Source: Prevotella sp. E13-27 (lineage in GTDB: Bacteria; Bacteroidota; Bacteroidia; Bacteroidales; Bacteroidaceae). From it: a stretch of 64,000 nucleotides of DNA. Below the pieces are notes generated by a model. The model was given only the letters and a program-made list of their open reading frames with translations. It made no database searches and was not told where the DNA came from. The position numbers and the translations under genes were made by a program. Within the stretch, counting starts at the first letter, position 1. Each line of letters opens with the position of its first letter. Below are positions 31,025 to 41,494 of the stretch, piece after piece. The stretch spans positions 1,364,001-1,428,000 of the forward strand of contig NZ_JALPSC010000002.1 in NCBI RefSeq assembly GCF_023217965.1, given 5' to 3'.

Positions 31025-32169
31025 TTCTGTGTAGATGCTATCAAATCACCCAGTTCAACAGAAGTCATAAACTCCACATCTGGCCAACGTTTGATGATTT
31101 CGCCTATAAGTTGACTCAACGCTTTCAATCCCTTCTCTCGGTTTTCGGGATGCAGGTAACCGATATAGTTCACACGATGACTGCTGATAGTGGCCGGCTT
31201 GTGCCAACGGAAAGCTATTTCAATTTCCTTTAGGCAGTAGTTCAGCCAATCGTAGTTTGTCGGATAACTATATCCGCAACAGCTTGGTTCAAAGAAACAA
31301 TTACGCGTCAGATATATCTGTCCTAATTCATTCTTATCACCCAGGAAACGTGTATTCACTTTATACTGACCGTTTCCTAATGGTTCTCTTTGCTTCTTAC
31401 CCGTATTGATATATTGTATTCCTGCATCTAACAAGTCATTCTCCAAAGTGTTATTAAAAGGGCCGTTCGTGGGTACAAAATACTTTGCTTTATAACCATA
31501 TAATTTCTCAAACAAGGCAAGACCAGTGGATAGTACTTCTTTCATATAGGGTAAGTCATCCATTGTGTCAAGATCGAATGCCGCCTGAAATTCAGGTATA
31601 GGTTCCTCGTTAATGCCATTATATATACCTGTCACTCCATTTTCAAAAGCCAATAATGTAGACTTATTACCATCTCGTAGGGCTCTCAACCATCGCTGTA
31701 CATTCAGATGCTCTCTACCATGGAAGATTGGCACAAACAGTCTCTTTTCAATACCCTCTTTCCAAAGATCGTAAACACGTTCATGATTGGGGTAACGCTG
31801 ACATGTTTCCGTGTAAGGCTCATAATAATACTTCTGATAGCCACTCTCCTTGATTTTTTCAAAGATGGGATTGGCAACCACATTTACACCTGTCATCACA
31901 GGATGCCTTCCTGTTGAATCCTTATACTTAGATAGTACAGAATACAATTCTTCTAAGTCTGCGTTAGACTCCAGGGCATCATATGTATTATAGTGATTTC
32001 TGTCTTCACGCATGCCGGCTTTTAACATACGCTCAAAGCTTTCCAACGACGACATACGTATACTCCCCCAGTCGTCAGATTCAATGACTACTATATGTCG
32101 TTTTGTGCGCCAGCCTGGCACATTGCTTACATTCACTCTCAACTTCGATTTCCAATCTCCGCGATACAT
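31021..32169 (-). CDS. Polysaccharide-deacetylase-like protein, copy A
   Basis: The 382-residue protein has HIVVIESDDWGSIRMSSLE, FHGREHLNVQRWLRALRDG and ISSHRVNYIGYLHPENRE: an Asp-Asp near the first strand and two histidine motifs in the places used by NodB-type deacetylases, although the match is loose. A paralogue of similar length lies at 35105-36250. The family recurs in Bacteroidetes polysaccharide loci. It probably removes an acetyl group from a sugar, which is inference. No signal peptide is visible. Confidence 0.6.
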   Translation of the reverse strand: MYRGDWKSKLRVNVSNVPGWRTKRHIVVIESDDWGSIRMSSLESFERMLKAGMREDRNHYNTYDALESNADLEELYSVLSKYKDSTGRHPVMTGVNVVANPIFEKIKESGYQKYYYEPYTETCQRYPNHERVYDLWKEGIEKRLFVPIFHGREHLNVQRWLRALRDGNKSTLLAFENGVTGIYNGINEEPIPEFQAAFDLDTMDDLPYMKEVLSTGLALFEKLYGYKAKYFVPTNGPFNNTLENDLLDAGIQYINTGKKQREPLGNGQYKVNTRFLGDKNELGQIYLTRNCFFEPSCCGYSYPTNYDWLNYCLKEIEIAFRWHKPATISSHRVNYIGYLHPENREKGLKALSQLIGEIIKRWPDVEFMTSVELGDLIASTQK

Positions 32170-32172
32170 TTA

Positions 32173-33398
32173 TTATCTCTTTAATGTTTTGTTAAACAAT
32201 TCAATATAATCTCCGAACCTGTCGTCTTTATCAAAATGATCTACAGCTCGCTGACGACAGACTTCACTTGTATATTTTTCCTTATTGGTAACAACCTCAA
32301 CAATGGCGTTTTTCAGTGCTTCTTTATTACCTTTGGTAACTACGATGCCAGTGTTCTCGTCAATGGCCTCTGGCGAACCTCCTGTATTATAAGTTATAAC
32401 AGGCGTACCACATGCCAATGCTTCAATATTGGTAGTTGGGAAGTTGTCCACGTAGGTCGGATTAACAAACACATCAGCCAACGAATACATTGCCGCCAAT
32501 TCCTGAACACTTTCTGTTCTTCTGATTCCCACAACACCTTTAGGTAGCGTATCAATCTGTTTCTGAGAAAGCCCCACTAGGACTACCTGATAATCTTCAG
32601 GTAACCGTTCACTCAACCAACAGAAATCCGACAGGCCTTTTCGTTTATCCCATGTGCTGGCAACGCCTAACACGATATGTTCTCCGTCAATACAGTATTT
32701 CTTCGTATTGCTTCTGTCACATCAGTTGCTTGCGGTTTAAACACCTCAATATTCGTACCGTTATAGATAACCTGCTGGGGGTGTCCTTTCATAAACGAGT
32801 TCTCAACGATGCTTCCCATCCACTTGCACACGGGGATAAAGGTAATATTCGGCAATGCTGTCAATAATACTTTCTTCCTGTCATAATTACTTTTTGAATT
32901 ATCAAGCCATATTGATTTTGGGTAACCTTTTTGGTTGGGGCAACGCTCGCAGTGCGTCTTCCACTTATCGCAATTCACTGCGTCAAAATACGAGCAATGT
33001 CCTGTGAAGGGCCAGCAGTCATGCAGCGTCCAGAACACTGGAATATCCTTTTCTCTTAAATAATTCAACAATATCTCTATATTCAGATAGTACCCGTGAA
33101 GGTTATGAAAGAGTATGATATCAGGGTTAATCTCATCTATTTTCTGTACCAGTTGTTTTGTCGCCTTCTTTGATCCAAACCCATGTGCATCGAACAACAA
33201 TGATTTCAATCCATGCCAACGTATGTCCCATTTTGAGCCAATCTTGATTACCTTGGATTGGCTTTTCCCTGCGGCACGACCATAAGCAATATAGCTTTCG
33301 CAGCCAGCAACTATTGCCCGCTGGCCTATCTCTTCTACTATCCGACCTGTACTGCCAGTATTAACAGTTGCATTGATTTGAAGTAGTATCTTCGTCAT
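32173..33398 (-). pseudogene. GT4 glycosyltransferase split by a single-base frameshift
   Basis: The N-terminal frame (33398-32667) covers QINATVNTGSTGRIVEEIGQ to AIRRN; the C-terminal frame continues KYCIDGEHIVLGVASTWDKR and holds DNFPTTNIEALACGTPVITY, the donor-site motif. The halves join if one base is added near 32703-32711, within CGAAGAAA. Together they make a normal GT-B enzyme of about 408 residues. As written, the product lacks the C-terminal domain. A sequencing error in a short A-run is also possible. Confidence 0.75.
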
Positions 33399-34561
33399 TT
33401 CTCGTGATTTATTAAGGACAAGAACTGCATTGTTATAGTATTGGCCTCTACCTTTGAAAGGAATTCCGATTCAGGAATCCTAGAGTATGTGAGTACTTGT
33501 TCTATACCATGGGCGAGATTTATTACATCTTGTTCTTCTTTCGATTTATCTTTGAACGCATGATTGGAGGTTATTACTCCCCACTTGGTCTGATATGAAT
33601 CTGCCAAAGAAATGTTGTATGATTCATCTGCCAATAGGATTTCCCAAATCCCACGTGAAGAGTTTGTTGACACTACGGGTACGCCAAGTGCTAATGCCTC
33701 AATAATAACACCTGGTAAGCTTTCACTATAAGAGCAAGATATCAGGGCTTTAGCTGCTTTTATATATGGATATGGATTCGATTTCTCTCCCAAGAAGAAC
33801 ACCCTACTAGTCATTCCTAAGTCATCTACCTGCTTTTTTAGTTCGCTTACGAAGGGTTCATCACCTTTACCTACAAAAACCAGAGATAATTGTGATTTGA
33901 TTTTTGACAATGCATTTATAGCTCTTATCGGTGCCTTGTTGGCATCCAATCTTCCACAATAAATGATGTATGGTGAGGGCAACACTTCTTCTTGAAGTGG
34001 GATATCCGCTTTTTTTAGAATCTCATCAACCTGATGAACATTATATATAGTGCCTATTTTACTTCTATCAATGGTTTTGATGCTTTTTAAATCTTCCTCT
34101 GCCTCTTTGCTCACACAAGAACAAAAGTCCAACTTGGGGAATATAAACCAGTATTGAAGCAGAGAGAATGCATATTTGACAAGTCCTAAGGATCTTCCTT
34201 GTTTGTGCGGGGCATGGAATATTCCTACTTTATAGTCTTGTCCTCCACTTAGGGCATTAAGCAGATTGGTTGAATACAATGTAGAAATGGTCATATCGGG
34301 ACAATATGACTCTTTAATTCCTTTCAACCATTTTACCTGCTTGGTAATGCTGTTTTCTTGCTTTCCATACTTGTCCGAGAAGAACTCACAAGAATCGAAT
34401 CCTTTCAATCCTCCATCAAAACGGTGGATGCCGACGCATATCACATCAACATCGTCACGATTCATAAATGCACGGTAAAGATTCCATGAACATCTACCAA
34501 TCGTTCCGTTATTTCCCGCTACTAATATTAGAATCCTTGGAATGAATCTATTCTCAATCAT
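33395..34561 (-). CDS. GT4-family glycosyltransferase
   Basis: The 388-residue protein has LVAGNNGTIGRCSWNLYRAF at the start, VFVGKGDEPFVSELKKQ and SYSESLPGVIIEALALGVPV, the ExxxxxxE donor-binding region of GT4 enzymes. It overlaps the next gene by 4 bases (ATGA). The linkage formed is unknown. Confidence 0.8.
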   Translation of the reverse strand: MIENRFIPRILILVAGNNGTIGRCSWNLYRAFMNRDDVDVICVGIHRFDGGLKGFDSCEFFSDKYGKQENSITKQVKWLKGIKESYCPDMTISTLYSTNLLNALSGGQDYKVGIFHAPHKQGRSLGLVKYAFSLLQYWFIFPKLDFCSCVSKEAEEDLKSIKTIDRSKIGTIYNVHQVDEILKKADIPLQEEVLPSPYIIYCGRLDANKAPIRAINALSKIKSQLSLVFVGKGDEPFVSELKKQVDDLGMTSRVFFLGEKSNPYPYIKAAKALISCSYSESLPGVIIEALALGVPVVSTNSSRGIWEILLADESYNISLADSYQTKWGVITSNHAFKDKSKEEQDVINLAHGIEQVLTYSRIPESEFLSKVEANTITMQFLSLINHEK

Positions 34562-34572
34562 GTTTCAACTTT

Positions 34573-35124
34573 TTACGTTTCACTAGGATATGTTTTTATT
34601 ATCCTTGCAGGAACACCTGAGACCAATGAATTATCTGGCACATCATTTATCACAACCGAATTCGGTGCAATCTTTACATTATTTCCTATATGTATTTTCC
34701 CAATTAGTTTTGCACCAAGACAAATCTCCACATTATCTTCTACTATTGGCGCATTTTCAAATTTCCCCTTTGTTCCCAATATAACACCTGGACCTATTAT
34801 ACAATTTGCCCCAACTTTAGCGTATGTTGCAACTCTGATTAGTCCAATATGAGGAATAAATAATCCAGGTCCACAGCTATTAATCGCAATTTTAATTTTC
34901 AACTTATAACACTTCCTTTTATATTGCCAATATGTATAATAGTACAACAAATAATCAAATGTATTCTTTTTTTTATTAGTCAAATATTCTAAATGTCTAA
35001 GCGTTCTCAGATAATCAAATATATAATAATTTTCATTATATATAAACCTATCATAAAATCTGATATTATATCTCTTTCGATCTTGAGAGATATAATACCT
35101 CATATCATCTTTGTTTTTTATCAT
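34573..35124 (-). CDS. Serine-acetyltransferase-like hexapeptide acyltransferase
   Basis: The 183-residue protein has a Tyr- and Arg-rich N-terminal 70 residues and then hexapeptide repeats (IGPGVILGTKGKFENAPIVE, GNNVKIAPNSVVIN) ending SLVSGVPARII, as in serine acetyltransferase-like enzymes of polysaccharide loci. It probably O-acetylates a sugar. The region around it is AT-rich compared with the flanks. Confidence 0.75.
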   Translation of the reverse strand: MIKNKDDMRYYISQDRKRYNIRFYDRFIYNENYYIFDYLRTLRHLEYLTNKKKNTFDYLLYYYTYWQYKRKCYKLKIKIAINSCGPGLFIPHIGLIRVATYAKVGANCIIGPGVILGTKGKFENAPIVEDNVEICLGAKLIGKIHIGNNVKIAPNSVVINDVPDNSLVSGVPARIIKTYPSET

Positions 35125-36250
35125 AATGACTCTCTATTAATTGACCTAATTCATCAGAAGAAACGAAAGATACATCTGGCCATTGTTGAACTATACTATT
35201 TAATAATTGCTTAAGCAATAAAAGATTTTTATCCCTATTCTCGACATCAATATTTCCAATATAATTAATACGATGAGAACTAATAACGGCAGCCTTCCCC
35301 CACTTAAATGCTGTCGCGATCCGTCCTAGGCAATTATTAACAACATCCTCCTTGTCTCTAAAATGAGTAGGCTCAAAAAAGGCATTCCTCATCAGATAAT
35401 ATTGACCTATACCATTTTTCTTTCCTTGATAATTATTTTTTTTATAAATAAAATCTTTATCGTCTCCTTTGGGGATTCTTTGATGTACCAATCCTTGCAA
35501 ATACCTTATACCCTTTCGATATAGAATAGGTTCAATTTTCGGATTCCATGTATAGGTTGTTGCGATAAAGGACTCTGATTTGTAACCAAACAAATTTTCA
35601 AATAGTTGTAAACCTTCGGTGATTATTGTGTCATACTCTGGTATATCCTCATCAAGACCAGAATTGAACGCTCCCATATAATTATTGTTGATACGAGAGT
35701 CCACGATTGATGTAAGACCGAATGTGCCAAGATCAAAAGACAATCTTGTTACCTCGTCACCTGCCTGAAGTGTACGCAGCCATTTTTTTACATTTAAATG
35801 TTCCCGCCCATGAAATTGAGGATGAAAGATTCCTGCAGCAATTCCTTGTTTCCACATTTCATAGACACCTTCATGTGAGGGGTATCTTTTCAACGTTTCC
35901 GTGAAAGGTTCGTAGAAATACTCCGTATATCCAGATTCTTTAATCTTGTCAAAGACTGGGTTGGCAACCACTGCATTCGCAGTAAGGACTGCATTTCTAC
36001 CGTTTTTATCTTTGACCGATTGCAACACCTCATAGAGGGCTGTCAAGTCATCAACCGTTGCCAAATTGTCGTAACGACAATACGGGTCACGGTCAACATG
36101 CAAACCGTGACTAAGCAGTTCCTCATACACCTTTTTTGAAGGCATACGTATGCTACCCCAGTCATCACTCTCGATGACCAGAATGTGTCTACGGGTATGC
36201 CAACCGGGGATGTTAAGAAGGAAATGTGTAAGTTGTTGTTTAATATACAT
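35105..36250 (-). CDS. Polysaccharide-deacetylase-like protein, copy B
   Basis: From ATG 36250 the protein has 381 residues and shares with copy A the motifs HILVIESDDWGSIRMPSKK, FHGREHLNVKKWLRTLQAGD and ISSHRINYIGN. The longer frame to 36301 would overlap the upstream glycosyltransferase, so I prefer 36250. Two diverged copies in one locus suggest two acetylated positions or two substrates. Confidence 0.6.
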   Translation of the reverse strand: MYIKQQLTHFLLNIPGWHTRRHILVIESDDWGSIRMPSKKVYEELLSHGLHVDRDPYCRYDNLATVDDLTALYEVLQSVKDKNGRNAVLTANAVVANPVFDKIKESGYTEYFYEPFTETLKRYPSHEGVYEMWKQGIAAGIFHPQFHGREHLNVKKWLRTLQAGDEVTRLSFDLGTFGLTSIVDSRINNNYMGAFNSGLDEDIPEYDTIITEGLQLFENLFGYKSESFIATTYTWNPKIEPILYRKGIRYLQGLVHQRIPKGDDKDFIYKKNNYQGKKNGIGQYYLMRNAFFEPTHFRDKEDVVNNCLGRIATAFKWGKAAVISSHRINYIGNIDVENRDKNLLLLKQLLNSIVQQWPDVSFVSSDELGQLIESHYDKKQR

Positions 36251-36257
36251 CTGTATA

Positions 36258-37136
36258 TTATCTTCCTTTATACCAATATAACAAATATAGAACCACGCCA
36301 AATGGCAACAGCATAAGTGTCAAACATTTACGAGGCGACTCTTTCAAGAATCGTGGATTATTGGCGTGTATAGAGCAAGCAATATAGTGTAAGCAGTAGT
36401 TAACTGCCTTTTTCTTGGATTTAGTTTGTCGTAGATGTAACAAAAAGTCACAAGCATAAGATTTAGGATAATTCCAACGATGTTTCCATTCATTGGACGA
36501 TAGGCCATCAGTCTGATACTCAACAATACAGTACACATCATTTGACACCAATAGAGGATAGTCATCATCTATTAGATAATACTTATATGCGCAATCAATG
36601 AATCTTTCGCCCTCAAAATTAGGGGTTGGTGGATATTGCTTGATAATATCTGTTCGATAGACCTGTTTTTTATCCCCGCTGCCTCCGTATTTTTCATAAT
36701 AGTCGCGTAAAGTAGCTACCTTAATCTCAATGTGAGGAGTAGTTCCTATTATTTGACCATCCGCATAAGAATCAAGGCCTATAATTCCTGCATAAGTCTT
36801 ACCACCTCGTTCAGTCCACAATTTAATAATTTTTTCTATAGCATCGTCAGGCAACCAGTCATCTGAATCAATACATATATGCAACTCTGTTCTTATATTA
36901 CAAAAGGCTGTCTCTCTCGCCTCACAATAACCTTTGTTTTCTTGATAGATATAATGAATCGGTATAACATTCTCCTCTTGCCATTTCTTTATCTGTTGAC
37001 GAGTAGAGTCTGTACTGCCATCGTCAATAACAAGCCACTCAAAATCGTTTGATGTTTGCCTGCACAAACTTTCGTAGAGTCTATCAAGCGTATGAGCTCG
37101 ATTAAACGTGGGTGTAAACACTGTAATTGTTTTCAT
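36258..37136 (-). CDS. GT2-family glycosyltransferase
   Basis: The 292-residue protein has TVFTPTFNRAHTLDRLYESL, VIDDGSTDSTR and the metal-binding CIDSDDWLPD, the GT-A fold of family 2. The start at 37136 is the first ATG; a TTG lies three codons earlier. Confidence 0.85.
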   Translation of the reverse strand: MKTITVFTPTFNRAHTLDRLYESLCRQTSNDFEWLVIDDGSTDSTRQQIKKWQEENVIPIHYIYQENKGYCEARETAFCNIRTELHICIDSDDWLPDDAIEKIIKLWTERGGKTYAGIIGLDSYADGQIIGTTPHIEIKVATLRDYYEKYGGSGDKKQVYRTDIIKQYPPTPNFEGERFIDCAYKYYLIDDDYPLLVSNDVYCIVEYQTDGLSSNEWKHRWNYPKSYACDFLLHLRQTKSKKKAVNYCLHYIACSIHANNPRFLKESPRKCLTLMLLPFGVVLYLLYWYKGR

Positions 37137-37141
37137 AATTT

Positions 37142-38338
37142 TCAAAATAATTGTTTTATATATCCAAGTACCGAAGTTGTTTCATCAATCAAGAAAAAAT
37201 CAAAGAAATTACCAAACACTAAAGCTCCTGGACCAATACAATCAAGAACGCCTCGTATCTGATAGATTATATAATATATAAAGACAGGTGTACAGTATCT
37301 AAAAATTAGCTCTATATGAGGACACTTATTATTTGAAAAATAAAGCAGCAGGAAAACAGTAATAATAATATTGGTAAAATCCTTAAATCGAACTCCAACA
37401 GGTGATAGGCTTAGTATTTGGGTTACACTCGCAAACAAAAGCACAAAGATGAAACCTTCCTGGAGTTTCTTTTTCTCTTTCCAATTTGTTTTGAGATAAA
37501 TATTTACAAAAAGGATAATGCTTGATAGTTTAAAAAACAAATATGCCGACTGTGAAAGGAAATTTTTCTCCCCATTTGTCCACCCGACATACATTATCGT
37601 TCTTTCTGTTTGAGCTTCTGAAAAATATCGTTCAACATAAGGCGTAATAAGGTTAAAATCAAAGTCATCAAGCAAAGCCGTAAAGATAAATAGTAGTAAA
37701 AACAATAACAACCTTTTTTTGGGCATAAAAATATAGCCCAAAAATAGAATAACAATGTACAAAAAAGAAAAGTGAACAAATATACTTGCTACGCTTACCC
37801 AAAAATACTTCTTCGTGCCAGTAATGACAAATGGCAATACCCCGAAAAAGAAAACCTGCATAGCCGTCCACCATCTATGCGGGAAAAAAACTGCTTGAGG
37901 AATTAGTATTAATAATATAATTAGTATAGTAGTATTTCTATTTATGTTGACATTTTTGAGAATATATTTTATGTTGAATGAAAAAAACAGTCCATTTACT
38001 CCTGAAAGTATTGCTATAAACAAATGAGGAGAAGTTATGAACCTGGAGAAAAACCAAGTCATAAAGGATGTATAAAAATCAATTTGATTGGAAATTGCCA
38101 AACTTGTGTGATAACTCCAGTATCCTCCGTCAAAAGAACAAGCAGAAAGAAAATACATTGCATATCTTTCGGTATCGATTCCTGTACCATCATATATAGA
38201 GAACAAACCCACAAAAGCATAAAATAATGTTACAGGGACAACAATATTTTTTGATCCAGGTTTATGTAAAGCATCAACCAGACCATATATCGGGAATGTT
38301 AGGCTCCGAACAAATGTAGAAGCATCGGCTTTGACCAT
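37142..38338 (-). CDS. EpsG-family membrane protein, probable Wzy polymerase
   Basis: The 398-residue protein has about ten hydrophobic segments. SIYDGTGIDTERYAMYFLSA between the first and second segments and FFPHRWWTAMQVFFFGVLPF resemble the EpsG family, which serves as repeat-unit polymerase in many loci. It is the only multi-pass protein here besides the flippase, so it is the best candidate for Wzy. It is AT-rich, as polymerase genes often are. Confidence 0.75.
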   Translation of the reverse strand: MVKADASTFVRSLTFPIYGLVDALHKPGSKNIVVPVTLFYAFVGLFSIYDGTGIDTERYAMYFLSACSFDGGYWSYHTSLAISNQIDFYTSFMTWFFSRFITSPHLFIAILSGVNGLFFSFNIKYILKNVNINRNTTILIILLILIPQAVFFPHRWWTAMQVFFFGVLPFVITGTKKYFWVSVASIFVHFSFLYIVILFLGYIFMPKKRLLLFLLLFIFTALLDDFDFNLITPYVERYFSEAQTERTIMYVGWTNGEKNFLSQSAYLFFKLSSIILFVNIYLKTNWKEKKKLQEGFIFVLLFASVTQILSLSPVGVRFKDFTNIIITVFLLLYFSNNKCPHIELIFRYCTPVFIYYIIYQIRGVLDCIGPGALVFGNFFDFFLIDETTSVLGYIKQLF

Positions 38339-38339
38339 A

Positions 38340-39356
38340 CTAACTATTTTTCAACTTAAACAAGACATGTACTATACGAAGAATTAGTCTATCAACAATC
38401 CCGTTATTGATACAACGACGAATGTATTTTATACCATGAAAATCGGTATTAATCAATATATCATACGCATTCTGATTTTTGTTTTTCAATGAACGCATCC
38501 TTTCATAAAGTTTATTCTCCCTATCTTTGTTCCTTTCCGCATATATACAATTGATTTGATACATATATCTCATGAGAAGAACATCATAGTGAGTTCGAAT
38601 CATATTATAATTTCGATTAGGTGTAGCAATTTCATTCGACCAAAACTTATTCAACACTTTTTCAAAATGTGTGTAATTCTTAACAAGAGGACCTATTGCC
38701 ATTGACTGTTCGTCTCTACCTATATAATACTGATACAATGAAAAATCAAAACAATATAGTGTTTTTGCAGAACACAATGGGAAATAGACGTATTCCGTAT
38801 CTGTGTAGCATACACCCTCTGTTTGACAATAATTAATATGTTTAAGATGTTCCAACTTGAAACTATAGTTGTGCATAGCAAGACATGGCTCTGGTATCAT
38901 AAAGTGATTTAAGTCCAGAGTTTTATTATATTCTATACCATTATCATCCTGCTCAATGACCTTACCTAATTTTTCTTTATGAAGAGTAAATCTTGAAAAA
39001 ATTGCGTCTTCATTACGATGTTCCAGATTTCTCAAAAGAGTTGTAAAATTTTGTGTATCCACCCAATCGTCAGCATCTATTATTCTAAAATATTTGCCTG
39101 TAGCAACTTTTAATGCGGCATTGATACATGAGCCATAATGGCCATTTTCTTTATCAATGACATAAAAGATGCCTGGGTATCTTTGCTGATACTCGTGCGC
39201 AATGGCTGATGACGAATCTTTACTTCCATCATTTACCACTATGACCTCTAATTGTTTAAGAAGTTCGCTATCCTTAATTAAAAATGAATCTAAACACCTA
39301 TACAGGTATTTTTCCATATTGTAAGTAGGAATGGCGACGGATAATAGCTTTCCCAT
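38340..39356 (-). CDS. GT2-family glycosyltransferase
   Basis: The 338-residue protein has VAIPTYNMEKYLYRCLDSFL, VVNDGSKDSSSA and RIIDADDWVDTQNF. The C-terminal 100 residues are basic and helical. It lies one base from the polymerase gene and two bases from glf. Confidence 0.85.
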   Translation of the reverse strand: MGKLLSVAIPTYNMEKYLYRCLDSFLIKDSELLKQLEVIVVNDGSKDSSSAIAHEYQQRYPGIFYVIDKENGHYGSCINAALKVATGKYFRIIDADDWVDTQNFTTLLRNLEHRNEDAIFSRFTLHKEKLGKVIEQDDNGIEYNKTLDLNHFMIPEPCLAMHNYSFKLEHLKHINYCQTEGVCYTDTEYVYFPLCSAKTLYCFDFSLYQYYIGRDEQSMAIGPLVKNYTHFEKVLNKFWSNEIATPNRNYNMIRTHYDVLLMRYMYQINCIYAERNKDRENKLYERMRSLKNKNQNAYDILINTDFHGIKYIRRCINNGIVDRLILRIVHVLFKLKNS

Positions 39357-39358
39357 TT

Positions 39359-40483
39359 TTATATATTTTTTATGTTCAACACTTTTTCTATCACTGGTGC
39401 CATATCATAATACTTATATTCAGCAAGACGGCCACCAAAAATGACGTTTTCTTCTTGCTCAGCAAGATGACGATATCGCTCTGCCAATTGGTCGTTCTGG
39501 TCGTCATTGACAGGATAATATGGCTCCATCCCTTCCTTGTACTCGGTACTATACTCCTTGGAGATTACGGTCTTGGGACAATCATAAACTTCTTGACCGA
39601 ACATTTCAAAATGCTTATGCTCTATAATACGAGTATATGACTCGTCATGAGAAGTATAGTTAACAACGGCATTGCCTTGATAATTGGGACAATCTTTCGT
39701 TTCTGTCTCAAAGCGAACCGTACGCCAATTCAACTTGCCATACTGATAATTGAAGTATTGGTCCAGGGGACCGCAATACACGAGCTTATCTGCATATTTC
39801 TGCCAATCTCTGTATTCAGAATTGAAGAAATCGGTGTTAGTCAAACATTCAACGCCATCCAGAAGGCCTTCTATCAGTTTGTTATATCCCCCAATAGGTA
39901 TTCCTTGGTATTTGTCATTGAAATAGTTGTTATCAAACACAAGGCGTACAGGAAGACGTTTGATAATAAACGCTGGCAGTTCGCTGCACTTGCGTCCCCA
40001 CTGTTTCTCTGTGTATTCTTTGATAAGTTTCTCAAAGATGTCTTTACCGACTAGCGTCAGAGCCTGCTCCTCTAAATTTTGAGGCTCACGACCATTAAGC
40101 ATTTTGACGGCTTCTGCCTTTTGCTCCTCAATCTTTGCCGAAGCTTCTTCTGGAGTCAAAACGCCCCACATCTGGTAGAAGGTGTTCATATTGAAAGGAA
40201 GATTATAAAGCTTTCCCTTATAATTAGCGACAGGGCAGTTAGTATATCTATTGAAAGGTACTATATTGTTTACAAAATCCCAAACCTCTTTATTAGATGT
40301 ATGGAAGATATGAGCACCATATTTATGAACATTGATGCCTACAATGTTTTCACAATAAACGTTGCCACCCAGATGTGGCCGTTTGTCTATCACAAGGCAA
40401 TTCTTGCCCATCTGCTTTGAACGATAAGCAAATATCACTCCGAATAAGCCGGAACCAACTATTAGATAATCGTATTTTTTCAT
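39359..40483 (-). CDS. glf: UDP-galactopyranose mutase
   Basis: The 374-residue protein has an FAD-binding start YDYLIVGSGLFGVIFAYRSK, then NVYCENIVGINVHKYGAHIF, EKQWGRKCSELPAF and YYPVNDDQND. It converts UDP-Galp to UDP-Galf, so the glycan should contain galactofuranose, and one neighbouring GT2 enzyme may be the Galf transferase. Length is that of the family. Confidence 0.95.
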   Translation of the reverse strand: MKKYDYLIVGSGLFGVIFAYRSKQMGKNCLVIDKRPHLGGNVYCENIVGINVHKYGAHIFHTSNKEVWDFVNNIVPFNRYTNCPVANYKGKLYNLPFNMNTFYQMWGVLTPEEASAKIEEQKAEAVKMLNGREPQNLEEQALTLVGKDIFEKLIKEYTEKQWGRKCSELPAFIIKRLPVRLVFDNNYFNDKYQGIPIGGYNKLIEGLLDGVECLTNTDFFNSEYRDWQKYADKLVYCGPLDQYFNYQYGKLNWRTVRFETETKDCPNYQGNAVVNYTSHDESYTRIIEHKHFEMFGQEVYDCPKTVISKEYSTEYKEGMEPYYPVNDDQNDQLAERYRHLAEQEENVIFGGRLAEYKYYDMAPVIEKVLNIKNI

Positions 40484-40514
40484 GTTTTTATCCCGCTGTA
40501 CTTTTTATAGACAA

Positions 40515-41492
40515 TTAAATATGTAATATTTTAACCACCTTGTAACTCATTTCTATATACTTTCTTATTATAACAAAAAAAGGCGTTCTATATTTTAAAG
40601 CCAAATAATTAAGCCATGCCACTTTACCCTTCCAATTAAAGAATTTATATGATTCTGGAAAAGTATCGCTTAATAACCTTTTTACTTCCTCTGATTGTGG
40701 CAAGTCCAACAGCTTAAGCTTTTGCCCATTCACATGCAGATATAGACCTTCCATCATTTTAGAATCTTTCCAAAGATTGTATTTGTCATATATTTCTGTC
40801 AAATTGCAAACAAAATCCTTATACATGCGAACTCTTTTTGCGACATCTGAAGAATGTGTTAGAGACTGATTGTTGATTCTGTAATGATATGCAGGTACTG
40901 AACTATAAGCAACACTCTTAACAAAATGCATCAAAGAAATACTGAAATACATATCCTCGTAGAAATCATGTTTGGGAAATTGAAGCTGATTCTTCTGGAT
41001 AATTTCAGTACGTACCAATTTATTCCATAAACCTGCATGTAAAAGAGTTAACAATTCTCTTGTAACAACAGAGGGTGCAAGTTGGGTCGGTTTATTTAAA
41101 CAGGCAACTGTTCTATCGCCATAATCATATACAAAAGCACTAATAACCAAGTCTGCACCATCTGCATCTGCGACAGTAATTAAGGAAGTAAGATAATCGC
41201 TATCTATCCAATCGTCAGAGTCAAGACACAAAGTATATTTACCAGAAATAACACTTAAGCCCTTATTTCGCGCAGAAGATGATCCAGAATTTACTTGATG
41301 AATAACCTTAAAGCGATTGTCCTTTTGTGCATACTCATCGCAAATGGAACCGCTATCGTCTGTACTACCATCATCCACAAGGATACACTCCCAATCAGTA
41401 AAAGTCTGGGCTATGACAGAATCCAAGCATTGACATAGATAAATCTCCACGTTATATACCGGAACAATAATTGAAATTTGAGGCGTTTCCAT
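40515..41492 (-). CDS. GT2-family glycosyltransferase
   Basis: The 325-residue protein has ISIIVPVYNVEIYLCQCLDS, LVDDGSTDDSGS and CLDSDDWIDSDY. ATG at 41492 is the first ATG; the TTG three codons earlier overlaps the upstream gene. Confidence 0.85.
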   Translation of the reverse strand: METPQISIIVPVYNVEIYLCQCLDSVIAQTFTDWECILVDDGSTDDSGSICDEYAQKDNRFKVIHQVNSGSSSARNKGLSVISGKYTLCLDSDDWIDSDYLTSLITVADADGADLVISAFVYDYGDRTVACLNKPTQLAPSVVTRELLTLLHAGLWNKLVRTEIIQKNQLQFPKHDFYEDMYFSISLMHFVKSVAYSSVPAYHYRINNQSLTHSSDVAKRVRMYKDFVCNLTEIYDKYNLWKDSKMMEGLYLHVNGQKLKLLDLPQSEEVKRLLSDTFPESYKFFNWKGKVAWLNYLALKYRTPFFVIIRKYIEMSYKVVKILHI

Positions 41493-41494
41493 TA

